From Rhodoferax sp. (GTDB lineage Bacteria; Pseudomonadota; Gammaproteobacteria; Burkholderiales; Burkholderiaceae_C), in contig NZ_JADMJN010000005.1 of NCBI RefSeq assembly GCF_018780565.1, forward strand, positions 248,001 through 312,000: a stretch of DNA of 64,000 nucleotides, read 5' to 3'. Position 1 is the stretch's first letter; each line of letters begins with the position of its first letter. The translations under genes were made by a program, and so were the position numbers. Positions 8,789-17,949 of the stretch are shown here, in pieces. Under the pieces are notes generated by a model. The model was not told the DNA's origin, searched no databases, and was given only the letters and a program-made list of their open reading frames with translations.

Positions 8789-10417
8789 ATGCTCGGGTTG
8801 ATGCAAAGCCAACAGTTGTTGATCTCGTCGTTGATCGATTTCGCCGAACGCCACCATGGCGACGCCGAAATCGTGTCACGCCGGGTGGAAGGTGATATCC
8901 ATCGGTATACCTACAAGGATGTCGCCGCCCGCGCACGGCGCGTGGCCAACGCACTGGATGGTTTAAAGCTTGGCTTTAGCGATCGCGTCGCTACGCTGGC
9001 ATGGAACGGTTACCGCCATCTTGAGCTTTATTTCGGTGTAAGTGGTTCGGGCCGTGTGTTGCACACGCTCAATCCGCGTCTGCACCCCGACCAGATTGTG
9101 TGGATTGCCAATCACGCTGAAGACACGGTCCTGTGTTTTGACATGAGCTTTCTGCCTATCGTGCAGGCTATTCACAGCCGTTGCGGCACGGTCAAGACTT
9201 TCGTGGCAATGTGCGACGCAGACAAGCTTCCGGCTGACAGCGGCATTCCCGGGTTGGTGAGCTACGAAGCCTGGATTGGAGCGCAATCCGCCACCTACAA
9301 ATGGCCCTCGTTTGACGAAAACTCGGCGTCCAGCATGTGCTACACCAGCGGTACAACGGGCAATCCAAAGGCCGCCCTGTATAGCCATCGCTCGACCATG
9401 TTGCACGCCTGGGCCGGTGCCTTGCCCGATGCCCTGTGCATGAGCGCGCGCGACACGGTTTTGCCGGTGGTGCCCATGTTCCACGTCAACGCGTGGGGTC
9501 TGCCTTATTCGGCTGCCATGACGGGTGCCAAACTGGTGTTCCCCGGACCCGCCATGGATGGCAAGTCGATTTTTGAATTGATTGAAAACGAAAAGGTATC
9601 GTTCGCTGCTGGTGTGCCCACCGTCTGGCAAATGATGCTGGGTCACATGCAGGCAGGTGGCTTGCGGTTCTCGACGCTCAAGCGCACGGTGATTGGTGGT
9701 TCGGCTTGCCCTCCCGCCATGATCACCTCTTTCAATGATGACTATGGCGTCGAAGTGTTGCACGCCTGGGGCATGACGGAAATGTCCCCCCTGGGTACGG
9801 TTTGTACTCTCAAGAACAAACACCTTGCGCTGTCCCCCGCCGAAAAAATGAAAGTCCGCCTCAAGCAGGGCCGTGGCATTTTCGGGGTGGAGATGAAGAT
9901 CGTCGATGACGAAGGCAAAGAACTTCCGTGGGACGGCAAAGCCTATGGCGACCTGCTGGTCAAGGGCCCGTGGATCATCAGTGAATATTACAAGGGCGAG
10001 GGCGGCGCTCCTCTGGTCGATGGCTGGTTTCCAACAGGTGACGTCGCAACGATTGACCCGGATGGTTACATGCAGATCACGGATCGGAGTAAAGACGTCA
10101 TCAAGTCCGGAGGGGAATGGATCAGCTCGATCGATGTCGAAAACATCGCGATGGCGCATCCTGCTGTGGCGATGGCGGCATGTATCGGCATGAAACATCC
10201 GAAGTGGGACGAGCGCCCCATCATTGCCGTGGTCAAGAAGCCAGGTGCCGAAGTGACCCGCGACGACCTGATCAAGTTCTACGATGGCAAGACTGCCAAA
10301 TGGCAGATCCCGGATGACGTCGTTTTCGTGGATGCCATTCCCTTGGGTGGCACGGGCAAAATGCAAAAATCGAAGTTGCGCGAGCAGCTTGCGGACTACA
10401 AACTTCCCGATGCCTGA
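8789..10417 (+). CDS. Acyl-CoA synthetase (AMP-forming), medium/long-chain type
   Basis: 542 residues from ATG 8789. AGGAG at 8777-8781 lies 7 bp upstream and fixes this start against a longer open frame from 8711. Adenylate-forming motifs are complete: MCYTSGTTGNPKAALYSHRS (P-loop), HAWGMTEMSPLG, WFPTGDVATIDPDGYMQITD, DRSKDVIKSGGEWIS and the C-terminal catalytic lysine in GTGKMQKSKL. It would activate a carboxylic acid to its CoA ester, in the AlkK/DmdB-like branch. It heads the rightward island that also holds the Liv importer and beta-oxidation genes. Chain length and substrate cannot be read from sequence. Confidence 0.93.
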   Translation: MLGLMQSQQLLISSLIDFAERHHGDAEIVSRRVEGDIHRYTYKDVAARARRVANALDGLKLGFSDRVATLAWNGYRHLELYFGVSGSGRVLHTLNPRLHPDQIVWIANHAEDTVLCFDMSFLPIVQAIHSRCGTVKTFVAMCDADKLPADSGIPGLVSYEAWIGAQSATYKWPSFDENSASSMCYTSGTTGNPKAALYSHRSTMLHAWAGALPDALCMSARDTVLPVVPMFHVNAWGLPYSAAMTGAKLVFPGPAMDGKSIFELIENEKVSFAAGVPTVWQMMLGHMQAGGLRFSTLKRTVIGGSACPPAMITSFNDDYGVEVLHAWGMTEMSPLGTVCTLKNKHLALSPAEKMKVRLKQGRGIFGVEMKIVDDEGKELPWDGKAYGDLLVKGPWIISEYYKGEGGAPLVDGWFPTGDVATIDPDGYMQITDRSKDVIKSGGEWISSIDVENIAMAHPAVAMAACIGMKHPKWDERPIIAVVKKPGAEVTRDDLIKFYDGKTAKWQIPDDVVFVDAIPLGGTGKMQKSKLREQLADYKLPDA

Positions 10418-10430
10418 GTGTTGGCCAACG

Positions 10431-10453
10431 GTGCGCACCACAGGGGTGCGCAC
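10431..10453. other. Strong hairpin after the acyl-CoA ligase gene
   Basis: Inverted repeat GTGCGCACC / GGTGCGCAC with a 5-base loop, starting 14 bp after the ligase stop. It lacks a T tract, so it is not a clear intrinsic terminator; it could protect or end the ligase mRNA before the livK promoter region. A small AGGG-GAAA-CCCT palindrome lies at 10491-10502, nearer livK. Confidence 0.5.
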
Positions 10454-10569
10454 GGGCTTTCGCTCGGGTGTCACATGGGTGATTCGGTGTAGGGGAAACC
10501 CTCTTGGTGCAATGCACAAATACTTGTAAGCTGTGCTGGTGTTGGTTGATTAAAACTTTGGAGATATGT

Positions 10570-11805
10570 ATGAGATTCGCGATGAAAGTTGTGGCTGCTA
10601 CTGCTGCCGTGTTGTGCATGGGCAGCGCGTTCGCCCAAAAGGGTGAGACTGTCAGAATTGCCATGATCGAAGGCCTGTCCGGTCCGATGGGTAACGTTGG
10701 TCAGAATCAGCTTAAAAACCTTCAATTCCTGGCTGATCCAGCCAATGGGGTCAAGAACCCCGCAGGCGTGAAATTTGAAATCGTTGGTTTGGACAGCAAG
10801 GGTTCTCCGCAAGAAGCGTTGAGCACCTTCAAGGCTGCCGTGGATCAGGGCTTCCGCTACATTGCGCAGGGTAATGGCTCTGGCGCAGCGCTGGCTTTGT
10901 CGGATGCTGTTGCCAAACACAATGAGCGTAATCCTGGCAAAGAGGTGGTCTACCTCAATTACTCGGCTGTGGATCCAGCGTTGACCAACGAGAAGTGCAA
11001 TTACTGGCATTTCCGTCTGGATGCTGATACCACCCAGAAAATGGAAGCGCTGACCACTTTCATGAAGGATCAGCCCAAGGTCAAGAAGGTGTATTTGCTG
11101 AACCAGAATTACTCACACGGCCATCAGGTTGCGAAGTACTTCAAAGAGGGTATGGCTCGCAAGCGCCCTGATTCATCCATCGTGGGTGAGGATTTGGTGC
11201 CCTTGGGTCAGGTTAAAGACTTTGCACCCTATGTTGCCAAGATCAAACAGTCGGGTGCCGATGCTATCGTGACGGGCAACTGGGGTCAGGACTTGACGCT
11301 TTTGGTCAAGGCCATGAACGATTCCGGTCTCAAATTGCCGATGTACACCTACTACGCCGCTGTGTCCGGTACGCCGACTGTGTTGGCTGCAAGTGGTGAA
11401 GGCGAGGTTTATCAGATTTCTTACGCCCATTCCAACCATACGGGCATCATGGGTAAGCTGTCTGCGGATTTCCAGAAGAAGTTCGGTGATGACTTTTACA
11501 CATTCTCTCTTTACAACGGCTTGGTGATGCTGAGTGAAGGTATTGCCAAGGCGAAGTCAACTGATCCTGTCAAGGTCGCGGCCGCATTGGATGGATTGAA
11601 GTTCCAGGGCTTCAATGGTGAGTCCGAGATGCGCAAGTCTGATCACCAGATGCAGCAAGGCTTGTATATCTCCAAGTGGCAAAAAGTGGATGCAAAAAAT
11701 GCCTATAACGTGGAAAAAACAGGCTATACATTTGCGCCGATCAAGTACATTGAAAGTTATGCGGCCAGCACGCCTACAAGCTGCCAGATGAAGCGCCCAA
11801 GTTAA
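10570..11805 (+). CDS. ABC transporter substrate-binding protein (Liv/branched-chain amino acid type)
   Basis: 411 residues from ATG 10570, preceded by TTGGAGAT. Residues 1-23 are a Sec signal peptide ending SAFA-QK. The mature part is a type I periplasmic binding protein (Peripla_BP_6), with VRIAMIEGLSGPMGNVGQNQ, LNQNYSHGHQVAKYFKEGM, SGADAIVTGNWGQDLTLLVK and LYNGLVMLSEGIAKAKSTDP. It would capture the solute for the LivHMGF-type importer downstream. The neighbours are acyl-CoA and beta-oxidation genes, so the cargo may be a carboxylic acid rather than leucine or valine. An intrinsic terminator follows, typical for an abundant binding protein. Confidence 0.92.
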   Translation: MRFAMKVVAATAAVLCMGSAFAQKGETVRIAMIEGLSGPMGNVGQNQLKNLQFLADPANGVKNPAGVKFEIVGLDSKGSPQEALSTFKAAVDQGFRYIAQGNGSGAALALSDAVAKHNERNPGKEVVYLNYSAVDPALTNEKCNYWHFRLDADTTQKMEALTTFMKDQPKVKKVYLLNQNYSHGHQVAKYFKEGMARKRPDSSIVGEDLVPLGQVKDFAPYVAKIKQSGADAIVTGNWGQDLTLLVKAMNDSGLKLPMYTYYAAVSGTPTVLAASGEGEVYQISYAHSNHTGIMGKLSADFQKKFGDDFYTFSLYNGLVMLSEGIAKAKSTDPVKVAAALDGLKFQGFNGESEMRKSDHQMQQGLYISKWQKVDAKNAYNVEKTGYTFAPIKYIESYAASTPTSCQMKRPS

Positions 11806-11819
11806 AGGCATTTCGTCTG

Positions 11820-11857
11820 AACGCCGGGTGAGCATGCTGCGACCCCGGCGTTTTTTT
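11820..11857 (+). terminator. Intrinsic terminator after the binding-protein gene
   Basis: Stem AACGCCGGG / CCCGGCGTT followed by seven Ts. It probably lowers readthrough so that binding protein is made in excess of the permease genes. Confidence 0.9.
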
Positions 11858-11924
11858 GTCGACGTTATTTTCGTATTGACAATATGCGTCGGTTGCTTTG
11901 ATTTATATCCACTATGAGTACGCC

Positions 11925-12872
11925 ATGGAGTTTTACACTATTTCATTGCTGAATGGCATCAGCTACGGCTTGCTGCTATTCATGCTGAGTTCCGGGCTGA
12001 CACTGATTTTCAGCATGATGGGCGTTCTCAATTTCGCCCACGCATCCTTCTACATGTTGGGGGCTTACTTTGCCTTCACGATCACGTCGTTCATTGGTTT
12101 TTGGCCAGCCCTGGTGCTTGCTCCGATTTTGGTCGGAGTGACCGGTGCAGCGTTTGAGAGATATTGCCTGCGGCGTGTCCACAAGTTTGGTCACGTCCCT
12201 GAGCTTTTAATTACCTTTGGTCTTAGCTACATCATTTTGGAGCTTGTTCAATTGGTATGGGGACGCAGTTCTGTTGACTATCGCGTGCCAGTGGCGCTGG
12301 ATGGTCCCTTGTTCACCATATTTGGTACTCAGTTCCCGATGTACCGCTCTTTCATGATGTTTGTGGCCTTGATGATGCTGCTTTCAATTTGGCTCTTGCT
12401 GACTCGGACCCGCATCGGTCTGGTCATTCAGGGTGCGTTGACCCATCCCCACATGGTTGAATCACTGGGGCACAACGTCCCACGCGTGTTCATGCTGGTG
12501 TTTGGCGGTGGATGCGCGCTTGCCGGTTTGGCGGGGGTCATTGGTGGCAACGCTTATGTGACCGAGCCCGGTATGGCATTTTCTGTTGGCGGCATTATCT
12601 TTGTCGTTGTGGTGGTCGGTGGAATGGGATCGCTTGAGGGGGCGTTTTTGGCGTCCCTCCTGATTGGCGTTCTGCAGACTTTTGCGGTTGCCATTGATGC
12701 ATCCTTGCTGTCAGCCATGGAAACGGTGGGGATCAACCTGACCCCTTCGACATTTGGCTATGCCTTGTGGAAGCTGAAACTTAGCCAGGTGGCGCCTATC
12801 CTGCCTTATTTGTTTCTGGTGCTGATTCTAATTTTCCGGCCCAAGGGTCTGTTGGGCAAGAGGGAGGGCTAA
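11925..12872 (+). CDS. Liv-type ABC transporter permease, LivH family
   Basis: 315 residues from ATG 11925 (MEFYTISLLNGISYGLLLFM); a TTG 27 bp upstream is a weaker alternative. About eight membrane helices. Family signatures are GLTLIFSMMGVLNFAHASFY, RVHKFGHVPELLITFGLSYI, GLAGVIGGNAYVTEPGMAFS and VVVVVGGMGSLEGAF. It forms half of the membrane pore of the importer. It is 3 bp from the LivM-type gene. Confidence 0.93.
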   Translation: MEFYTISLLNGISYGLLLFMLSSGLTLIFSMMGVLNFAHASFYMLGAYFAFTITSFIGFWPALVLAPILVGVTGAAFERYCLRRVHKFGHVPELLITFGLSYIILELVQLVWGRSSVDYRVPVALDGPLFTIFGTQFPMYRSFMMFVALMMLLSIWLLLTRTRIGLVIQGALTHPHMVESLGHNVPRVFMLVFGGGCALAGLAGVIGGNAYVTEPGMAFSVGGIIFVVVVVGGMGSLEGAFLASLLIGVLQTFAVAIDASLLSAMETVGINLTPSTFGYALWKLKLSQVAPILPYLFLVLILIFRPKGLLGKREG

Positions 12873-12875
12873 TTC

Positions 12876-14165
12876 ATGAGTAGCACTGTTTATCAATTCA
12901 AGCCGCTCAATGTCGGGCGTGCTGTCGTTTGGTCGTTATTTGCGGTGGTTCTGCTGGTTGCGCCCCTGGTGTTCAGTAGCAGCTTGAGTCAGACGATGCT
13001 CAGTCAAATGGGTATTGCCATCATCGTTTGTCTTAGCTACAACATGTTGCTGGGGCAGGGCGGCATGCTGAGTTTTGGTCACGCTGTGTATTCCGGCATG
13101 GGGTCATTTTTGGCGATTCATACCCTGAATCTGGTTGCAGGCGGGCTGCCTTTGCCGGTCAGTCTGATCCCGATTGTGGGTGGTCTGGCTGCAATGCTGG
13201 TCGCGGTTGTTTTGGGATGGGTGACCACCAAAAAATCATCCACCACATTTGCGATGATCACCATGGGTATTGGAGAGTTGGTCTGGGCCATGTCTTTGAT
13301 GTTCCCGGATTTTTTTGGCGGTGAGGGTGGCGTATCAGGGAATCGCGTTACCGGCCCCAAGACGCTTGGCATCACGTATGGACCACAGATTCAGTTGTAT
13401 TACCTGATCGCGGTCTACACCTTCTTTTGTACCGGGTTGATGTTCGCTTTCACTCGGACCCCATTGGGTCGGATGTTGAATGCCGTGCGAGACAACCCTG
13501 AGCGTGTCGAGTTTGTCGGTTACGACACCCAGAAAGTCCGCTATTTCACGTTCATCGTGGCTGCCTTTTTCGCCGGAATTTCAGGCGGACTGGCTGCCTT
13601 GAATTTTGAAATTGTTACTTCGGAGGTGGTTAGCGGGAATCGCTCTGGGGCTTATTTGTTGTTTACATTCCTTGGTGGTGCGACCTTCTTTTTCGGTCCC
13701 ATCATCGGCGCTATTCTCATGGTGCTGGCCTTTGTGCTCTTGTCTGAAATTACAAAGGCGTGGCTGCTCTACCTGGGCTTGGTGTTTCTGTTCATGGTGA
13801 TGTTTGCGCCTGGTGGCGTCGCCGCCCTCATCATGATGAACATCCGGGTTGCTGCATTTGGCCATATGCGCAAGCTATGGGGACTCTACCTGGTACTGAC
13901 ACTGACGGCGTTGACGGCACTGTTTGGGGTCGCAGTGATGATCGAAATGGTCTATCACCTGCAGTTGAACGCCGCACTTGGTTCCAAGTTGTCATTCATG
14001 GGCGCCAGCCTTGACGCTCTGAGCCTCAATAGCTGGTTGACAGCAGTCCTTGTCACGGTGACTGGATTGGGCTTGTTTGAATTTTGCCGGAGAAAGTTCG
14101 CTGGTGAATGGGCCCAAATTCAGGAAAGCATTGAAATAGAAATTAAACGGAGGGAAGCGCTATGA
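12876..14165 (+). CDS. Liv-type ABC transporter permease, LivM family
   Basis: 429 residues, longer than the usual 330-350 because of an extra C-terminal part (about residues 330-429) with two further hydrophobic stretches (LYLVLTLTALTALFGVAVMI, TAVLVTVTGLGLFEF). The conserved core includes LSYNMLLGQGGMLSFGHAVY, VRYFTFIVAAFFAGISGGLA and LGGATFFFGPIIGA. GAGGG lies 11 bp before the ATG. Its last codon overlaps the start of the ATPase gene (ATGA). Confidence 0.92.
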   Translation: MSSTVYQFKPLNVGRAVVWSLFAVVLLVAPLVFSSSLSQTMLSQMGIAIIVCLSYNMLLGQGGMLSFGHAVYSGMGSFLAIHTLNLVAGGLPLPVSLIPIVGGLAAMLVAVVLGWVTTKKSSTTFAMITMGIGELVWAMSLMFPDFFGGEGGVSGNRVTGPKTLGITYGPQIQLYYLIAVYTFFCTGLMFAFTRTPLGRMLNAVRDNPERVEFVGYDTQKVRYFTFIVAAFFAGISGGLAALNFEIVTSEVVSGNRSGAYLLFTFLGGATFFFGPIIGAILMVLAFVLLSEITKAWLLYLGLVFLFMVMFAPGGVAALIMMNIRVAAFGHMRKLWGLYLVLTLTALTALFGVAVMIEMVYHLQLNAALGSKLSFMGASLDALSLNSWLTAVLVTVTGLGLFEFCRRKFAGEWAQIQESIEIEIKRREAL

Positions 14166-14956
14166 CTCAAACGTCTACCCAGTCATCCGGCTATGCGCTT
14201 GAGCTGAAAGACTTGCGCAAGAGCTTTGGAAAAACGGAGATCATCCGCGGTATCAACCTGGCAATTCCGGCAGGTGAGCGAGTTGGCATTATTGGTCCCA
14301 ACGGGGCTGGCAAATCAACCTTGTTCAACCTCATCAGTGGTCGTTTTGGTGCCACAAGTGGCGATGTACTGCTCAATGGCCAAAGCCTTGCGGGGAAAAA
14401 GCCCTATGAGATCAATCGGATGGGTCTGAGCCGCAGTTTCCAGATCACCAATATTTTTCCCAATCTCAGCGTTTTTGAAAATCTACGTTGCGGGGTGCTT
14501 TGGAGCCTGGGCTACAAATACACCTTTCTGAAGTTTTTGGCTGATCTGGATGATGCAAACGATCGCGCTGAAGAACTCATGCAAATGGTCAATCTCGACA
14601 AAAAACGTGATGTGATCGCGACCAACCTGACCTACGCTGAACAACGGGCGCTTGAGATCGGCATCACCATTGCAGGTGGTGCGAACGTGATTCTTCTGGA
14701 TGAACCAACGGCCGGTATGAGCAAATCAGAGACCAGTCGTTTCATCAAGCTGATCAAGGATGTCACTGTTGGAAAAACTCTTCTGACAGTGGAGCATGAC
14801 ATGGGGGTGGTCTTTGGTTTGGCGGACAAAATCGCTGTCGTTGTGTACGGCGAATTGCTTGCCTATGATGTACCGGATGCTGTGCGTGCCAGCCAGCGCG
14901 TACAGGAAGCCTATCTCGGGTCTTCGGTTGCTGATGCACAGGCGGGAGGCCATTGA
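14162..14956 (+). CDS. Liv-type ABC transporter ATP-binding protein, LivG family
   Basis: 264 residues. Walker A is GPNGAGKST (near residues 46-54) and the Q-loop region is GLSRSFQITNIFPNLSVFEN. The signature is LTYAEQRALEIG (a T-A variant of LSYGEQ), Walker B is NVILLDEPTAGM and the switch His is in LTVEHDMGVVF. Together with the LivF-type partner it drives import at the inner membrane. It overlaps the permease gene by 4 bp. Confidence 0.94.
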   Translation: MTQTSTQSSGYALELKDLRKSFGKTEIIRGINLAIPAGERVGIIGPNGAGKSTLFNLISGRFGATSGDVLLNGQSLAGKKPYEINRMGLSRSFQITNIFPNLSVFENLRCGVLWSLGYKYTFLKFLADLDDANDRAEELMQMVNLDKKRDVIATNLTYAEQRALEIGITIAGGANVILLDEPTAGMSKSETSRFIKLIKDVTVGKTLLTVEHDMGVVFGLADKIAVVVYGELLAYDVPDAVRASQRVQEAYLGSSVADAQAGGH

Positions 14957-14958
14957 GC

Positions 14959-15654
14959 ATGTTGAAAATTGAAAATTTGCAAGCCTTCTACGGTAAGAGC
15001 CATGTCCTGCATGGTGTTCACTTTGAGGTGCAGCCTGGCGAGATTGTTTCGCTTTTGGGTCGAAATGGTTCCGGTCGCTCCACCGCGGCCAAAGCCATCA
15101 TGGGATTGGTTGATTGCCACGGCTCCATTCATTGGAAGGGGCAGGAGCTCATTGGCAAGCGCACCTTTGAGATTGCCCATTTGGGCCTTGGCTATGTGCC
15201 TGAAAGCCGTGAAATTTTCCCCACGCTGACGGTTGAACAGAATCTCTACCTTGGACAGAAAAACGCAAATAAAGCGGGGCGCTGGTCTTTGGATGACATG
15301 TACCAGATGTTTCCTCGTCTCAAGGAGCGTCAGCACACCGAGGCCGGTGTGATGTCCGGTGGTGAGCAGCAGATGTTGACCTTGTGCCGTTCCCTCATGG
15401 GTGATCCGGACTTGATCATCATTGATGAGCCCACGGAAGGTTTGGCGCCCAAGATTGTCGAGTTGGTGGCCCAGTATCTCCAGGAGTTGAAAAGACGTGG
15501 AATTTCTGTATTGTTGATTGAACAAAAATTGACCATCGCGATGCAGATTTCAGATCGTTGTCTGGTGATGGGGCACGGCAGCATTGTGTTCTCGGGAACG
15601 CCAGACGATTTGCGCAATGACAGCTATACGCGCAAGGAATGGCTAGAGGTTTAA
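14959..15654 (+). CDS. Liv-type ABC transporter ATP-binding protein, LivF family, with Arg in Walker A
   Basis: 231 residues from ATG 14959, with GGGAGG 10 bp upstream; TTG at 14953 is an alternative start. Family text is complete: GLGYVPESREIFPTLTVEQN, the signature MSGGEQQMLTLCRSLM, Walker B LIIIDEPTEGLAPKIV and the H-loop region replaced by VLLIEQKLTIA, as is normal for LivF. Walker A reads GRNGSGRST, with Arg where ATPases have the phosphate-binding Lys. I recall the same motif in other Burkholderiales LivF-like proteins, so it may be a subfamily trait rather than a defect. Confidence 0.92.
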   Translation: MLKIENLQAFYGKSHVLHGVHFEVQPGEIVSLLGRNGSGRSTAAKAIMGLVDCHGSIHWKGQELIGKRTFEIAHLGLGYVPESREIFPTLTVEQNLYLGQKNANKAGRWSLDDMYQMFPRLKERQHTEAGVMSGGEQQMLTLCRSLMGDPDLIIIDEPTEGLAPKIVELVAQYLQELKRRGISVLLIEQKLTIAMQISDRCLVMGHGSIVFSGTPDDLRNDSYTRKEWLEV

Positions 15655-15664
15655 GCGCCTTGTC

Positions 15665-15699
15665 CCTCCCGTGACAAAACCGGGTTTGGTTACGGGAGG
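15665..15699 (+). terminator. Hairpin after the transporter operon (possible terminator)
   Basis: Outer stem CCTCCCGT / ACGGGAGG with an inner CAAA / TTTG pairing. It sits 11 bp after the LivF-type stop. No long T tract follows, so termination would be weak or factor-assisted. Confidence 0.55.
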
Positions 15700-15759
15700 T
15701 AGCTCTTACAATTCAATGAGAGCACGATCGTTCTATTTTCACTTCTTAGGAATGCAAGC

Positions 15760-17859
15760 ATGACCGCCCAATACCAAGTTCACGGCAATGTTGCCGTGAT
15801 TACGCTGAATAATCCCCCTGTCAATGGTCTGGGTCTTTCGACTCGCCAAGGCATCGCCGATGGCATGGCCAGTGCCAATGCCGACGCGGCCGTTACGGCT
15901 ATCGTTATCACCGGCGCCGGCAAGGCATTCTCGGGCGGTGCTGACATCAAGGAGTTTGGTTCTCCGAAAGCCGGTCAGGAGCCGAACCTCAACAGTGTGA
16001 TCGCGGTGCTGGAAGCTTCTGCCAAACCGGTCATTGCGGCCATGCATACCGTGGCCATGGGTGGGGGTCTCGAGTTGGCTATGGGTTGCCATTACCGCGT
16101 GGTTGCGCCTGGTTGCAGCGTTGCATTGCCCGAAGTCAAGTTGGGTTTGTTGCCAGGCGCAGGCGGTACACAGCGTCTGCCACGTTTGATCGGTGTTGAG
16201 GCCGCACTGAACATGATCGTCACCGGCGAGGCGGTCAAGAGCGAAATGCTCGCGATGGTGCCTGGTCAAAAATTGTTTGACAAGGTCGCTGCATCGGCCG
16301 ACACATTGGCTGAAGAAGCATTGGCGTTTGCCCGTTCGGTGGCCGACGTGCGACCCTTGCCACTGGTACGTAATCTGCCATGCAAACACCCTCAGGGCGA
16401 TGCGTACTTCCAGTTTGCGCGCAACATGGTCAATGGCATGTCCAAAAATTTCCCGGCACCCGCCAAATGCGTGGATGCCGTGCAAGCCGCGACCAAGAAA
16501 AAGTTTGACGACGGCATGGCTGTTGAGCGCGAGATCTTCATCGCCCTCATGGCGACACCCGAGAGCAAGTCTTTGCGCCACATTTTCCTGGCGGAGCGTG
16601 CTGCTTCCAAGATTCCTGATGTGCCGTCAGACACGCCAGTGCGCGAAATCAAGTCGATTGCCGTGATCGGCGCCGGCACCATGGGTGGCGGTATTGCGAT
16701 GAACTTCCTGAATGCAGGTATTCCGGTCAAGATGCTGGAGATGAAGCAGGAAGCGCTGGACCGTGGCATTGCCACCATCCGCAAAAACTATGAATCCCAG
16801 GTGAAAAAGGGCAAACTCAAGCAGGACAAATATGACCAGCGCATGAGCTTGCTGTCCACCACGCTGAGCTACGACGATCTGGCGGGTACCGACATGGTGA
16901 TTGAGGCTGTGTTCGAGGAAATCGGTGTGAAAGAAGCCGTGTTCAAGGAACTCGATCGTGTCATGAAGCCTGGTGCCATTCTGGCATCCAACACTTCGAC
17001 GCTGGATGTGGACAAGATTGCGTCCTTCACCAAGCGTCCCGAAGACGTCGTGGGCCTGCATTTCTTCAGTCCCGCCAATGTGATGAAGTTGCTTGAGGTG
17101 GTGCGTGGCAAGAAGACCGCCAAGGACGTGATGGCGACCGTGATGGTTGTCGCCAAGAAGATCAAGAAGATCGCCGTGGTATCGGGCGTTTGCGATGGTT
17201 TCATCGGCAATCGCATGGTTGAGCAGTATGGTCGTCAGGGTGGTTTCCTTCTGGATGAAGGTTGCACACCGGCTCAGGTGGACAAAGCCATCGAAAAGTT
17301 CGGTTTCGCCATGGGCCCGTTCCGCATGGGTGACCTGGCAGGAAATGATATTGGCTGGGCCATCCGCAAGCGTCGCGTGGTCGAGCAGCCCGACATGAAA
17401 TACAGCAAGACTGCTGATTTGCTGTGTGAAAAAGGTCGCTTTGGCCAAAAGACTGGCGCTGGCTGGTATGACTATGTGGCTGGCAAGCGCGACGCCATTC
17501 CAAATGCAGATGTCGTCAAAATGATCGAAGATCATCGCAAGGCGCTCGGTATCACACCACGCAAGATCTCCGATGAAGAGATTGTTCAGCGACTGGTCTA
17601 TGCCCTGGTCAACGAGGGTGCACGCATCCTGGAAGAAGGCATTTCTTCCAAGGCCAGCGATATCGACATGGTCTACCTCATGGGCTACGGCTTCCCCATT
17701 CACCGTGGCGGTCCGATGAACTATGCAGATCAGGTTGGTTTGTTCAATGTGGTTCAGGCCATGAAACGCTTTGCACAAAACCCGCTGGACGATGCCAAGT
17801 TCTGGGCGCCAGCACCGTTGCTCGCGAAGCTGGCCGCTGAAGGCAAGACATTCAACTAA
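15760..17859 (+). CDS. Bifunctional enoyl-CoA hydratase / 3-hydroxyacyl-CoA dehydrogenase
   Basis: 699 residues. The N-terminal crotonase domain (1-190) has the oxyanion-hole segments FSGGADIKEFG and MHTVAMGGGLELAMGCHYRV, and GLLPGAGGTQRLPRL. From about 298 comes the NAD-binding hydroxyacyl-CoA dehydrogenase domain, with IAVIGAGTMGGGIAMNFLNA, LASNTSTLDVDKIAS and catalytic His in VGLHFFSPANVMKLLEVVRG. A C-terminal helical domain follows. The layout matches the peroxisomal-type multifunctional enzyme, which works without a tight thiolase complex. It carries out steps two and three of beta-oxidation. Shine-Dalgarno AGGA lies 9 bp before the ATG. Confidence 0.95.
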   Translation: MTAQYQVHGNVAVITLNNPPVNGLGLSTRQGIADGMASANADAAVTAIVITGAGKAFSGGADIKEFGSPKAGQEPNLNSVIAVLEASAKPVIAAMHTVAMGGGLELAMGCHYRVVAPGCSVALPEVKLGLLPGAGGTQRLPRLIGVEAALNMIVTGEAVKSEMLAMVPGQKLFDKVAASADTLAEEALAFARSVADVRPLPLVRNLPCKHPQGDAYFQFARNMVNGMSKNFPAPAKCVDAVQAATKKKFDDGMAVEREIFIALMATPESKSLRHIFLAERAASKIPDVPSDTPVREIKSIAVIGAGTMGGGIAMNFLNAGIPVKMLEMKQEALDRGIATIRKNYESQVKKGKLKQDKYDQRMSLLSTTLSYDDLAGTDMVIEAVFEEIGVKEAVFKELDRVMKPGAILASNTSTLDVDKIASFTKRPEDVVGLHFFSPANVMKLLEVVRGKKTAKDVMATVMVVAKKIKKIAVVSGVCDGFIGNRMVEQYGRQGGFLLDEGCTPAQVDKAIEKFGFAMGPFRMGDLAGNDIGWAIRKRRVVEQPDMKYSKTADLLCEKGRFGQKTGAGWYDYVAGKRDAIPNADVVKMIEDHRKALGITPRKISDEEIVQRLVYALVNEGARILEEGISSKASDIDMVYLMGYGFPIHRGGPMNYADQVGLFNVVQAMKRFAQNPLDDAKFWAPAPLLAKLAAEGKTFN

Positions 17860-17864
17860 AGCGC

Positions 17865-17949
17865 GGATTGGGCCTTCTATCCCAATCCAGGATCGTAAAT
17901 TCTCCAAAGAACATGGCATTGACGAACTTGGGGCAGAGGCCCTGGGTTC
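17865..17949 (+). other. Two successive hairpins between hydratase/dehydrogenase and thiolase genes
   Basis: Arms GGATTGGG (17865-17872) / CCCAATCC (17881-17888), then GAACTTGGGG (17924-17933) / CCCTGGGTTC (17940-17949) with G-T pairs. GAGGC at 17936-17940 can instead pair with GCCTC at 17954-17958. No T tracts. Possible mRNA processing or leader structure in front of the thiolase. Confidence 0.4.

Noticed and set aside
8963..10519. 518-codon open frame opposite the acyl-CoA ligase
   Set aside because: Same reason: the ligase reads with all motifs on the + strand, and the antisense product has none.
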